Shown here: piece by piece, positions 52,255 through 58,770 of the stretch | Numbering within the stretch: position 1 is the stretch's first letter | How the letters are laid out: every line of letters starts with the position of its first letter | Origin: Wocania_A sp965224845 | GTDB taxonomy: Bacteria > Bacteroidota > Bacteroidia > Flavobacteriales > Flavobacteriaceae | DNA length: 64,000 bases | Assembly: GCA_965224845.1 (NCBI GenBank) | Contig: CBDDAJ010000032.1 | Location: 62,001-126,000, forward strand | Direction: 5' to 3' | Notes under the pieces: model-generated | The model's database searches: none | What the model was told of the DNA's origin: nothing | What the model saw: only the letters and a program-made list of their open reading frames with translations | Translations under genes and position numbers: made by a program

Positions 52255-52360
52255 TTTCCGTCATTCTGAACTTTTTCTTTAGAAAAAAAGCGTAAGAATC
52301 CGTTTGTTGAATACTTTGAGTTTTCAATAAACAGATTGTGAAGTCGTGCTTCCTTGCAAA
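52255..52360. repeat. Degenerate intergenic repeat after dnaE
   Basis: The gap between convergent dnaE and the MarR gene holds CGTCATTCTGAACTTTTTC and, further on, GTGAAGTCGTGCTTCCTTGCAAAGC. These resemble the two ends of a repeat frequent in Bacteroidota (GTCATTCTGAACTTG ... CGTGCTTCCTCGCAATGAC). The copy is decayed. Confidence 0.45.
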
Positions 52361-52371
52361 GCTGTTTTATA

Positions 52372-52977
52372 TTAAACTTTTACTTCAAATTCATTGCAAT
52401 CAATACGAATTTCTGAATTCAGTAATTCTTTGTTCAGTAAGTTGCAGAAGTGCTGGGTCTCATTTTTTTGATAAAATTTACAACCATAACAAGTGCGCTG
52501 AACGGTTAAAACCCCTATTTGATTTAATTTATAGATGAGTTTGCTAAGCGTATTAAAAGTAGACTCTAAAGGTTCATTGTCAATGGCATTTAATGGCGTT
52601 TTTAATGGCTGAGCAAAATTTTCGGTTTCAGAAACTATAGTTTTACCAGAATCTGATAATTGAATGGCATACCGCCTGCTATCTGATGAAGAAAATACTT
52701 TTTGAATTAATTCTTTTTTATCTAAAACCTTAACAGCATCGCTTATTGTAGGCTTAGTAATGTTGAATTCTTTAGCAAGATGACTTACATTGCATAGTTC
52801 AAGCTTATGATAGTTTATAAAAATAAGGATTTGAATTTGAATAGGGCTTAGGCCTAACAATTTTGCCTTTTCCCAAAGTAAGACCTTAAAAGCTTCAGAA
52901 ATGCGCTCTAAGCCGGCAACAATTTTGCTGGAAATATCAGTTTCCTGATGGTTGGGATTAAATACACTATCACTCAT
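52372..52977 (-). CDS. MarR-family regulator with Cys-rich C-terminal extension
   Basis: A 201-residue winged-HTH repressor. The MarR core spans about residues 15-150 (LGLSPIQIQILIFI, LAKEFNITKPTISDAVKVLDKKELI, SSDSRRYAIQLSDSG for the wing). The last 45 residues form an added Cys-rich tail, RTCYGCKFYQKNETQHFCNLL followed later by RIDCNEF. Four or more Cys in this spacing could bind Zn or an Fe-S cluster or act as a thiol switch. It is the third gene of a minus-strand group behind a mini-thioredoxin and a DUF2024 gene, and AGGAnTCCTAACTA palindromes lie before both of those, so it probably represses this locus in response to redox or electrophile stress. Confidence 0.88.
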   Translation of the reverse strand: MSDSVFNPNHQETDISSKIVAGLERISEAFKVLLWEKAKLLGLSPIQIQILIFINYHKLELCNVSHLAKEFNITKPTISDAVKVLDKKELIQKVFSSSDSRRYAIQLSDSGKTIVSETENFAQPLKTPLNAIDNEPLESTFNTLSKLIYKLNQIGVLTVQRTCYGCKFYQKNETQHFCNLLNKELLNSEIRIDCNEFEVKV

Positions 52978-52985
52978 AAATAAAA

Positions 52986-53009
52986 GCCTGTCGAATGGTA
53001 TCGACAGGC
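52986..53009 (-). terminator. Hairpin between the DUF2024 and MarR genes
   Basis: A perfect 9-bp stem GCCTGTCGA/TCGACAGGC with a 6-nt loop, followed on the minus strand by TTTTATTTATG, lies 13 bp past the DUF2024 stop codon and 9 bp before the MarR start. It may partly terminate or attenuate read-through into the regulator gene. Confidence 0.75.
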
Positions 53010-53022
53010 AAAGTTAGCAATC

Positions 53023-53295
53023 CTAATTAAATGAGTCACAATTTTCCATTTCAATAATTGAAAAGCCTTTACTTTTAATCTCATTTATAACAGCATCAGT
53101 AGCTTGTTCAATATGGCAAAACTTACAGATTTTTGATGATATACGTTCTGTTTTAAATGCCTTACTTTTTAAGTATGTATTACCATAGTTTAAAATAACT
53201 TGTTCGTTATTTAATTCATTTGGAACTAAAATATCGAAATGCATTAGTTTACCGTCTTCTCTTTTTACGTATGTATCCCAAACTGAAACTTTCAT
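53023..53295 (-). CDS. DUF2024 family protein
   Basis: A 90-residue cytoplasmic protein with the DUF2024 opening KVSVWDTYVKREDGKLMHFDI and a Cys/His motif CKFCHIEQA. Function unknown. Homologues in Bacteroidota and Proteobacteria are small alpha/beta proteins, often beside thioredoxin-like genes. Here it lies between the mini-thioredoxin and the MarR gene, and an operator-like palindrome lies 20-38 bp before its start. A redox-related role is inferred from context. Confidence 0.87.
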   Translation of the reverse strand: MKVSVWDTYVKREDGKLMHFDILVPNELNNEQVILNYGNTYLKSKAFKTERISSKICKFCHIEQATDAVINEIKSKGFSIIEMENCDSFN

Positions 53296-53314
53296 ATTTT
53301 TTTGATTTTTAATT

Positions 53315-53333
53315 TAAATAGGACTCCTAACTA
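53315..53333 (-). promoter_or_regulatory. Putative MarR operator upstream of the DUF2024 gene
   Basis: TAAATAGGA-C-TCCTAACTA is an imperfect inverted repeat (7 of 9 positions paired) 20 bp before the DUF2024 start. It shares AGGAnTCCTAACTA with the site upstream of the mini-thioredoxin gene. Confidence 0.6.
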
Positions 53334-53346
53334 TCTGCAATAAAAA

Positions 53347-53580
53347 TTAACCTTTTACAGCTTCCATCGAAGCCCCAAAATTAATATGCAACACATTTCC
53401 GTTTGGAGTTACTAAAGCCGGAACCGATTTTACACCGGCATGTTCTGCTTCGCTAATCCTTGAATTGTCTTCTCCAAAATGCACAATGTCTACATTGTCT
53501 TTACCTATTAGTTCAATAATGTCATGCTCTGCACTAATACATACAGGACACCCTGCGTGATAAAAAACTGATTTACTCAT
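53347..53580 (-). CDS. Mini-thioredoxin-like protein (CPVC)
   Basis: A 77-residue thioredoxin/glutaredoxin-fold protein without a signal peptide. The active site is Cys11-Pro-Val-Cys14 (YHAGCPVCISAEHD) and the cis-Pro loop is VKSVPALVT. It resembles the small thioredoxin-like reductases of Bacteroidota and archaea. It is the first gene of the group with DUF2024 and the MarR regulator, with an operator-like palindrome at 53615-53633, which supports a redox- or electrophile-stress role. Confidence 0.88.
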   Translation of the reverse strand: MSKSVFYHAGCPVCISAEHDIIELIGKDNVDIVHFGEDNSRISEAEHAGVKSVPALVTPNGNVLHINFGASMEAVKG

Positions 53581-53614
53581 AATGTTATGTTTTAAATTAA
53601 TGATGATACAAATA

Positions 53615-53633
53615 TAGTAAGGAATCCTAACTA
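53615..53633 (-). promoter_or_regulatory. Putative MarR operator upstream of the mini-thioredoxin gene
   Basis: TAGTAAGGA-A-TCCTAACTA is a 19-bp inverted repeat (8 of 9 positions paired) 35 bp before the thioredoxin start. It is nearly the same sequence as the site before the DUF2024 gene. The symmetry and size suit a MarR dimer. Confidence 0.65.
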
Positions 53634-53790
53634 AATAAAATATTTCACGATTTTTTTTGAATTATTCTTTAGAATTTGTCACTGCTTATTTCAATTTAAA
53701 ATATTGTCACACCTCTACAAAACCTGTCTTGATTAAAGGCGAAAGGCTCGGTGCCGGCTCTCTATATCTTCACAATAGCGTTTTTTTGTT

Positions 53791-54114
53791 TTAAGCTTTT
53801 TTGTCTAAATAATCTCCTAAGCTATTTAGTTTATCATCCCAGAATTGTTCGTAAAACCTAATCCATTTATTAACGTCTTTAAGTGGTTTTGCGTTGGCAT
53901 AGCAATAACGTTCTCTTCCTTGCTTGTTTATATTCACCAAACCAGCCTCTTCTAAAGTTTTTATATGTTTGGTAACCCCTTGTCTGGTCATATCAAATTG
54001 ATTTGAAATTTGAGTGATAGATAAGGCTGAAGTTGCAATCACTAAGGCGTGAAAGATATCACGCCTGGTAGGATCTGCAATGGCTTTAAACAGTTTTGTT
54101 ATTTTATCCTGCAT
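53791..54114 (-). CDS. ArsR-family transcriptional repressor
   Basis: A 107-residue winged-HTH protein: KLFKAIADPTRRDIFHAL and the recognition helix region ISNQFDMTRQGVTKHIKTLEEAGLV, ending in a helical dimerisation segment (KWIRFYEQFWDDKLNSLGDYL). It has no metal-binding CxC, so it belongs to the non-metal ArsR group that pairs with SRPBCC proteins. It overlaps the upstream SRPBCC gene by 11 bp, so the two are translationally coupled. Two identical-format GCAAC-N6-GTTGC sites before the operon are likely autoregulatory operators. Confidence 0.93.
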   Translation of the reverse strand: MQDKITKLFKAIADPTRRDIFHALVIATSALSITQISNQFDMTRQGVTKHIKTLEEAGLVNINKQGRERYCYANAKPLKDVNKWIRFYEQFWDDKLNSLGDYLDKKA

Positions 54115-54535
54115 TAACTTCTTGTTTTAAATAGCTTGTTAAACCAGAAATACAATTGTCCCAGCCGCCGTTAAAGCTATCAAACATAGCAACTGCGGTT
54201 TCTCCTTCATAGTTTGAAATATCTGAATGCTCTAAAGATAATTTGGTGCCCTTACTTGTGGCTTCTAATTCCCATTTAACCGTGGTTTCAATTTTGGTAT
54301 CGCCAACAATCCATGTATATATAAGGAGATACGGATTAGCATTTTTTACCTCGCCACTAATTACAGTACAGCCTTTATCGTTAGGAGGAGACGTAAAGGT
54401 GTATTTATACCCTTTCTCTGCTTTAAAATCTGCTGGGATAAACCAGGTTGAGATTTCTTCGGCTTTAGTAATGGCATTCCAAACCACATCGATATCATGA
54501 TTTAAAATGGTTTCTTTTTTAATAACATCATTCAT
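54104..54535 (-). CDS. SRPBCC (AHSA1-like) protein
   Basis: A 143-residue START/Bet v1-like fold protein of the AHSA1/SRPBCC group. The N-terminal segment VIKKETILNHDIDVVWNAITKAEEISTWFIPADFK and the C-terminal FDSFNGGWDNCISGLTSYL are family hallmarks. These proteins have a hydrophobic pocket and bind small ligands. Genes with this arrangement (SRPBCC then ArsR) are common in Bacteroidota; the ligand and cellular role are unknown. It is the first gene of the two-gene unit. The start at 54535 fits the family N-terminus. Confidence 0.92.
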   Translation of the reverse strand: MNDVIKKETILNHDIDVVWNAITKAEEISTWFIPADFKAEKGYKYTFTSPPNDKGCTVISGEVKNANPYLLIYTWIVGDTKIETTVKWELEATSKGTKLSLEHSDISNYEGETAVAMFDSFNGGWDNCISGLTSYLKQEVNAG

Positions 54536-54557
54536 AATTCTTTATTTTAATTAATAT

Positions 54558-54573
54558 GCAACTTTATGGTTGC
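54558..54573. promoter_or_regulatory. Putative ArsR operator 1 (GCAAC-N6-GTTGC)
   Basis: GCAACTTTATGGTTGC is a perfect 5+5 inverted repeat centred 30 bp upstream of the SRPBCC start codon. It has the same half-site and the same 6-bp spacer as operator 2. Confidence 0.7.
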
Positions 54574-54599
54574 TAATCTAAAATAAATATTTTAAATAC

Positions 54600-54615
54600 G
54601 CAACTAAAAAGTTGC
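54600..54615. promoter_or_regulatory. Putative ArsR operator 2 (GCAAC-N6-GTTGC)
   Basis: GCAACTAAAAAGTTGC, extended to TACGCAACT/AGTTGCGTA (9 bp on each side), lies exactly 42 bp from operator 1, close to four helical turns, so two repressor dimers could sit on one DNA face. Confidence 0.7.
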
Positions 54616-54661
54616 GTAAATTTAATTTGAACAGAAATATGAATTTGCACAAAGGGGTAGT

Positions 54662-54689
54662 AGCCTGTCGATTAAGCTCAAGACAGGCT
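54662..54689. repeat. Intergenic hairpin AGCCTGTC/GACAGGCT
   Basis: A perfect 8-bp stem (54662-54669 with 54682-54689) encloses a 12-nt loop GATTAAGCTCAA and is followed by CATCCTTTTT. It sits between divergent genes, so it is not an obvious terminator. The CCTGTCGA/GACAGG words recur at 52986-53009, which suggests a REP-like family. Confidence 0.5.
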
Positions 54690-54935
54690 CATCCTTTTTG
54701 TACTAAACTATTTATTTAGATTAATGTAAAGTTTAAAAAGGGTTGTAGTAAATTTGAGTGATGTTATCAAAATAGGTAAAACATAAAAAAAGATATAGCG
54801 AAATAGCCTGATATTTTGATTACTTAGCAGAGTTGAAGTATTAAAATGAGGCGCCCAAATGCAAAAATAACCTGAATCAATAAGGATATAAGTAAAACAA
54901 ATAGTTTGGTTGTAAGCTATAGAAAATATTTTGAC

Positions 54936-54943
54936 TAAGTTTG
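54936..54943 (+). promoter_or_regulatory. -7 box TAAGTTTG of trxA
   Basis: An exact TAnnTTTG match, 40 bp before the trxA ATG, with a TTG 23 bp upstream of it. Confidence 0.55.
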
Positions 54944-54983
54944 TAAATAAATTTAAAGTTAAAACAGATTAAAATATAAAATT

Positions 54984-55301
54984 ATGGCATTAGAAATAAC
55001 AGATGCAACGTTTGAAGAAACTGTATTAAAAAGTGACAAACCCGTTTTGGTTGATTTTTGGGCAGCTTGGTGCGGACCATGTAGAATGGTAGGACCAATT
55101 ATTGAGGAAATTAGTGGAGAATATGATGGTAAAGCTGTTGTAGGGAAAGTAGATGTTGATGCAAATCAAGAGTTTGCTGCTAAATACGGTGTTCGTAACA
55201 TACCTACTGTTTTGGTTTTTCAAAACGGAGAAGTTGTTGGCAGACAAGTTGGTGTGGCACCTAAGAATGCTTATACAGAAGCTATCGATGCACTTTTGTA
55301 G
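54984..55301 (+). CDS. trxA: Thioredoxin
   Basis: A 105-residue cytoplasmic thioredoxin with the classical active site WCGPC (Cys30 and Cys33; VDFWAAWCGPCRM), a buried Asp (LVDFW) and the cis-Pro loop VRNIPTVLVF. Length is standard. It reduces protein disulfides, ribonucleotide reductase and peroxiredoxins, using thioredoxin reductase. It is monocistronic, with its own promoter box and terminator, separate from the mini-thioredoxin locus 1.4 kb away. Confidence 0.97.
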   Translation: MALEITDATFEETVLKSDKPVLVDFWAAWCGPCRMVGPIIEEISGEYDGKAVVGKVDVDANQEFAAKYGVRNIPTVLVFQNGEVVGRQVGVAPKNAYTEAIDALL

Positions 55302-55324
55302 TAAATAAATAGAAAAGAAAAATG

Positions 55325-55357
55325 AAAAGGTTTGCCATTTATGGTGAACCTTTTTTT
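55325..55357 (+). terminator. Intrinsic terminator after trxA
   Basis: A 13-bp stem with two G-T pairs (55325-55337 with 55342-55354), loop TTTA, runs into a seven-T tract. It is 23 bp past the trxA stop codon and 23 bp before the ClpP start, so the ClpP promoter probably overlaps it. Confidence 0.88.
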
Positions 55358-55380
55358 ATTTTAGATGCAAAATAATTATT

Positions 55381-55920
55381 ATGAGTGAAAATAAAGTTCA
55401 AAATGCTATAGATGCAAAATTACTTGAAGCGCGTAAAGTGTTTTTATGGGGACAGGTTGATGATGCTTCTGCTAAGCATGTTGTTGATAGATTACTGTAT
55501 TTAGATGCTTTGTCTAACGAAACCATACATTTATATATTAACAGTCCCGGAGGTTATGTCACATCGGGGTTTGCTATTTACGATTGTATGAAATCCATTA
55601 AAAGCCCTGTATCTACAATTTGCACCGGATTTGCAGCGTCAATGGGATCTATTATATTATCGGCAGGAGAAAAGGGGAAACGATTTATACAACCACATGC
55701 CCGTGTTATGATACACCAACCAAGTGGCGGTGCTCGAGGGCAGGCAAGTGATATTGAAATTACGGCAAAGGAAATTGTACTAACCAAAGAATTAAGTGCA
55801 CAAATATTGGCTGATAATTGTGGACAAACGTTTGATAAAATAATGAAGGACTTTAATCGCGATCATTGGATGGGAGCAGAAGAATCTGTCGCTTATGGTA
55901 TTGTTGATAAAGTAATCTAG
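55381..55920 (+). CDS. clpP: ClpP-family protease subunit (paralogue, not with clpX)
   Basis: A 179-residue serine protease subunit with the full ClpP triad: Ser87 in GFAASMGS, His112 in MIHQPSGG and Asp161 in NRDHWMGAEE, with the same His-Asp spacing as E. coli ClpP. It is somewhat shorter than the usual 190-220 residues because the N-terminal axial-loop region is short. Flavobacteria normally have a main clpP next to tig and clpX; this gene lies beside trxA and DUF58 instead, so it is probably a second paralogue. Whether it pairs with a Clp ATPase is not visible here. Confidence 0.88.
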   Translation: MSENKVQNAIDAKLLEARKVFLWGQVDDASAKHVVDRLLYLDALSNETIHLYINSPGGYVTSGFAIYDCMKSIKSPVSTICTGFAASMGSIILSAGEKGKRFIQPHARVMIHQPSGGARGQASDIEITAKEIVLTKELSAQILADNCGQTFDKIMKDFNRDHWMGAEESVAYGIVDKVI

Positions 55921-56018
55921 AAATGAGAATAAGAGACTCAAGATGTGATTATGCAGATTGGTAGCATTTGTATTTTTCTTAATTCTAGCAGCGTAGCGCT
56001 CTAACACTTAAAAGAAGC

Positions 56019-56948
56019 ATGAATTTACAACACGAACTTAATAAGGCAAGTGGTTTTAAAAACCTGGAGTTACTTGCAAAACAGGTTGTGGAGGGGTTTA
56101 TAGCCGGAATGCATAAGAGCCCGTTTCACGGGTTTTCGGCAGAATTTGCTGAGCATAAAATATACAATCAAGGAGAAAGCACGCGGCATATCGATTGGAA
56201 ACTATTTGCTAAAACAGATAAGCTTTATACAAAGCGTTATGATGATGAAACTAATTTGCGCTGTCACATTATTGTAGATAATAGCAGTTCGATGCATTAC
56301 CCGGAAAGGGATAATTTTTCGATAGATAATTTAAATAAAATAGCATTTTCGGCATTGGCTTCGGCGTCATTAATGCATATGCTTAAAAAGCAACGAGATG
56401 CTGTAGGTTTAAGTATTTATAGTAATGATTACGATTTTTATGCTCCGGAAAAAGGTAGCGAACGCCATCACCAGATGTTATTAGATAAGCTTAGTGATGC
56501 GGTAATTTCTAAAGCTGTAAATAAGACTACCGAGACGTATAAATATTTACACCAGATAGCAGAAAAGATCCATAGAAGATCGATGATTTTCCTGTTTACA
56601 GATATGTTTCAAACCTTAGAAGATCATACTAAACTTTTTGAAGCTTTACGGCATTTAAAATATAATAAGCACGAGGTTATTTTATTTCATGTATGGGATA
56701 AAGACAAAGAGTTAAAGTTTGATTTTGATAATAAACCAAAACGATTTATTGATGTTGAAACCGGAGCGTATATTAATTTGTATGCCGATTCGATTAAAGA
56801 CAGTTACCACAAAGCAGTAAGTGATTATGTTGAGGCCTTACGATTAAAATGTGCGCAATACAAGATTAAATATGTTGAGGCCGACATTAATAAAAATTTT
56901 AATAACATCCTCACAACATACATGATAGAGCGCCAAAAGTTTATTTAG
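56019..56948 (+). CDS. DUF58 domain protein (vWA-like)
   Basis: A 309-residue cytoplasmic protein. The conserved DUF58 core is FHGFSAEFAEHKIYNQGEST followed by RHIDWKLFAKTDKLYTK. It is followed by a von Willebrand A-like domain with a MIDAS-like VDNSSSMHYP (Asp87, Ser89, Ser91). DUF58 proteins usually partner a MoxR AAA+ ATPase and act as chaperone or assembly factors (for example in Batl operons); no moxR gene is in the window. It ends just before the tRNA-Asp promoter. Confidence 0.9.
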   Translation: MNLQHELNKASGFKNLELLAKQVVEGFIAGMHKSPFHGFSAEFAEHKIYNQGESTRHIDWKLFAKTDKLYTKRYDDETNLRCHIIVDNSSSMHYPERDNFSIDNLNKIAFSALASASLMHMLKKQRDAVGLSIYSNDYDFYAPEKGSERHHQMLLDKLSDAVISKAVNKTTETYKYLHQIAEKIHRRSMIFLFTDMFQTLEDHTKLFEALRHLKYNKHEVILFHVWDKDKELKFDFDNKPKRFIDVETGAYINLYADSIKDSYHKAVSDYVEALRLKCAQYKIKYVEADINKNFNNILTTYMIERQKFI

Positions 56949-56980
56949 CAAAAATATTCTTTAAAAAACTCAAAAAAAGA

Positions 56981-57011
56981 TTTGAGATATAAAAAAAGGC
57001 GTGTATATTTG
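56981..57011 (+). promoter_or_regulatory. Strong Bacteroidota promoter for tRNA-Asp
   Basis: TTTG at 56981-56984, a 19-bp spacer and TATATTTG at 57004-57011 give the full consensus TTTG-N19-TAnnTTTG, 18 bp before the tRNA. It is the best promoter match in the window. Confidence 0.8.
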
Positions 57012-57029
57012 CAACCGCAATAATGCAAC

Positions 57030-57103
57030 GGTCTGGTAGTTCAGTTGGTTAGAATGTCGCCCTGTCACGGCGAAGGTCGCGGGTTCGAGTCCCGTCCAGA
57101 CCG
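57030..57103 (+). tRNA. tRNA-Asp (anticodon GTC)
   Basis: A 74-nt cloverleaf: acceptor GGTCTGG (57030-57036) pairs with CCAGACC (57096-57102), with discriminator G at 57103. The anticodon loop CCTGTCACG gives GTC (Asp), and the T loop is GGTTCGAGTCC. CCA is not encoded. The 3' half is a typical integrase target, and a tyrosine recombinase gene follows 258 bp downstream in the same orientation. Confidence 0.97.
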
Positions 57104-57114
57104 CAAGTATTGCT

Positions 57115-57143
57115 AAAAGCTCTAAGAGATTAGGGCTTTTTTT
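57115..57143 (+). terminator. Terminator after tRNA-Asp
   Basis: An 11-bp stem (57115-57125 with 57130-57140, one G-T pair), loop GAGA, is followed by a T run, 11 bp past the tRNA. Confidence 0.8.
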
Positions 57144-57169
57144 GGCAATTTAAAGAAGTTGTGTTGTTC

Positions 57170-57333
57170 CTGGAGAGATCCAGGACGTAGTTTACCAAAG
57201 TTAATTTGGTATTCCAATGAGAAGCTTTCCTTTTTTCTTAATTGAAAATCGGGATGCTTTTTTGTTTTATAACCTTTTCATTTCTAAAAAAAGGTGCGCA
57301 TGTAGGTGTGCCTATTTCTTCAAAGGTGTGCAT
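57170..57333. promoter_or_regulatory. Region upstream of the integrase: hairpin and three GGTGYGC repeats
   Basis: The gap contains CCTGGA-GAGA-TCCAGG (about 57170-57185, a 6-bp stem with tetraloop) and three direct copies of GGTGYGC at 57293-57299, 57305-57311 and 57325-57331. Two copies are in the longer form AAAGGTGYGCAT. Starts are 12 and 20 bp apart. Direct repeats of this size before an integrase gene are typical of arm-type integrase or excisionase binding sites, or of a regulator operator. Confidence 0.55.
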
Positions 57334-57361
57334 CTTTTTCTAATCATTTAAAACTTAAATT

Positions 57362-58567
57362 ATGAACAATAATATTATACGGGTACTATTTGTACCAGCA
57401 AAGAACAGAACCAATGTTATGGGGAAGTCTGTTATAAAATGTAGAATTACATATAATAAAAAGCGCAAAGAATTCTCAACAGGACAATTTATAAATCCTA
57501 ATAATTGGTTGAGTAAGCAACAAGCTATAAAACCAGATGAACCAGATGCAGAACTCATAAATACCCAATTAAGCCTGATTAAAACAAAACTTTCTCAGGC
57601 TTTTTTATTTCTACAAGTTAGAGGAAGTGATTTTACAGTAGATGATATCTATAAACAATACAAAGGTGAAACCCCTAAAAAGGAGTTTGGTGTTATGGAA
57701 GTTTATAACTTACATAGTGCTAGAATTAAGAAGCTAATAGGTATAGATATACAGATGGTTACTTACCAAAAATATTTAGAATCAGGTGTACATTTGCAAA
57801 GCTTTATTAAACATAAATTTAAGCAAAAAGACATCCAATTAAAGGCTCTTAAAAGCAGTTTTATAGAGCATTATGAGTATTTCCTCAAGACTGAAAAGAA
57901 GTTCCAACAAAGCACCTTAAATAAAGCCATACAACGCTTTAGAAGAGTGATTAGATATGCTGTAGCAGAGGATTATTTAGCTAAAGATCCTTTTATGTTA
58001 TATAGAGCTAAACGTGTTAAAAAAGAGGTGTTATTTCTATCACCTGAGCAGCTTAAAAAACTTGAAGAAACTAGCTTTAAAATCAAGAGAATACAACAGA
58101 TTAAGGATATGTTTGTATTCTGCTGTTATACAGGTTTAGGGTTTAAAGAAATGGTTAATCTAAAGAAGCAGAATATCACTACAGAATTTGATGGAGAATT
58201 GTGGTTAAACATTTATAGAAATAAAACAACAAGAAGCTATAAAGTGCCATTATTGCCAAAAGCTAAGGAAATTAAAGATAAGTATGATGATGAAGCTAGT
58301 GAGTATGTGTTCCCTAGAATGAGTAATACTAAGTTTAATGCTTATTTAAAGGAGATTGCAGATGTTGTAGGTATAGAATTTAACTTAACACATCATATTG
58401 CCAGAAAAACTTTTGCTAGCACAGTACTTTTGTTTAATAACGTGCCAATGGAAGTAGTTAGTAAGCTGTTAGGACATAGTAAAATGCAGACCACACAAGA
58501 AAGTTATGGTATGGTTGTGGAGAAAAGGATTAGTTTGGAAATGAGGAAGTTGAAGGGGAGTGGTTAG
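57362..58567 (+). CDS. Tyrosine recombinase/integrase (IntDOT-like, Arg-I replaced)
   Basis: A 401-residue site-specific recombinase with the Bacteroidota layout: an N-terminal arm-binding domain (residues 1-90), a SAM-like core-binding domain (about 100-215; ALKSSFIEHYEYFL), and the catalytic domain. Visible catalytic residues are His-x-x-Arg in THHIARKTFAS, His in LLGHSKMQTT and Tyr in ESYGMV. The first catalytic Arg, normally in TGLR, is replaced by Gly (CYTGLGFKEMVNL). CTnDOT IntDOT also lacks this Arg (it has Ser), so this is likely a working variant. The gene lies just downstream of tRNA-Asp and probably mediates integration there. Confidence 0.93.
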   Translation: MNNNIIRVLFVPAKNRTNVMGKSVIKCRITYNKKRKEFSTGQFINPNNWLSKQQAIKPDEPDAELINTQLSLIKTKLSQAFLFLQVRGSDFTVDDIYKQYKGETPKKEFGVMEVYNLHSARIKKLIGIDIQMVTYQKYLESGVHLQSFIKHKFKQKDIQLKALKSSFIEHYEYFLKTEKKFQQSTLNKAIQRFRRVIRYAVAEDYLAKDPFMLYRAKRVKKEVLFLSPEQLKKLEETSFKIKRIQQIKDMFVFCCYTGLGFKEMVNLKKQNITTEFDGELWLNIYRNKTTRSYKVPLLPKAKEIKDKYDDEASEYVFPRMSNTKFNAYLKEIADVVGIEFNLTHHIARKTFASTVLLFNNVPMEVVSKLLGHSKMQTTQESYGMVVEKRISLEMRKLKGSG

Positions 58568-58658
58568 CTTCTCTTCAATTTAAACATTAAATAGCAGAAA
58601 CAATTAAACTCACATGCTACAAAAAAATCTTTTTTTTCTAACTATTTAATCAACAAAA

Positions 58659-58687
58659 AAACAGGCATACTATTAGCACACCTGTTT
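58659..58687. terminator. Candidate bidirectional hairpin between integrase and lipoprotein genes
   Basis: AAACAGG (58659-58665) pairs with CCTGTTT (58681-58687) around a 15-nt loop, in A/T tracts, between the convergent integrase and lipoprotein genes. The long loop makes it a weaker call. Nothing else was seen in this 203-bp gap. Confidence 0.45.
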
Positions 58688-58770
58688 ATTATTATTACAT
58701 TTTTAATTTTAACTGATTAATAGATTAGTTAAATAATTAATTATAACTATCAACTAATTTGGACGGTGAC

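Larger units (their letters stand above)
54536..54983. other. 448-bp divergent region between SRPBCC-ArsR and trxA
   Basis: From left to right it contains two GCAAC-N6-GTTGC operators, a GC-richer hairpin at 54662-54689, about 240 bp of AT-rich sequence with no feature, and the trxA promoter box. No ORF of note. Confidence 0.6.
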
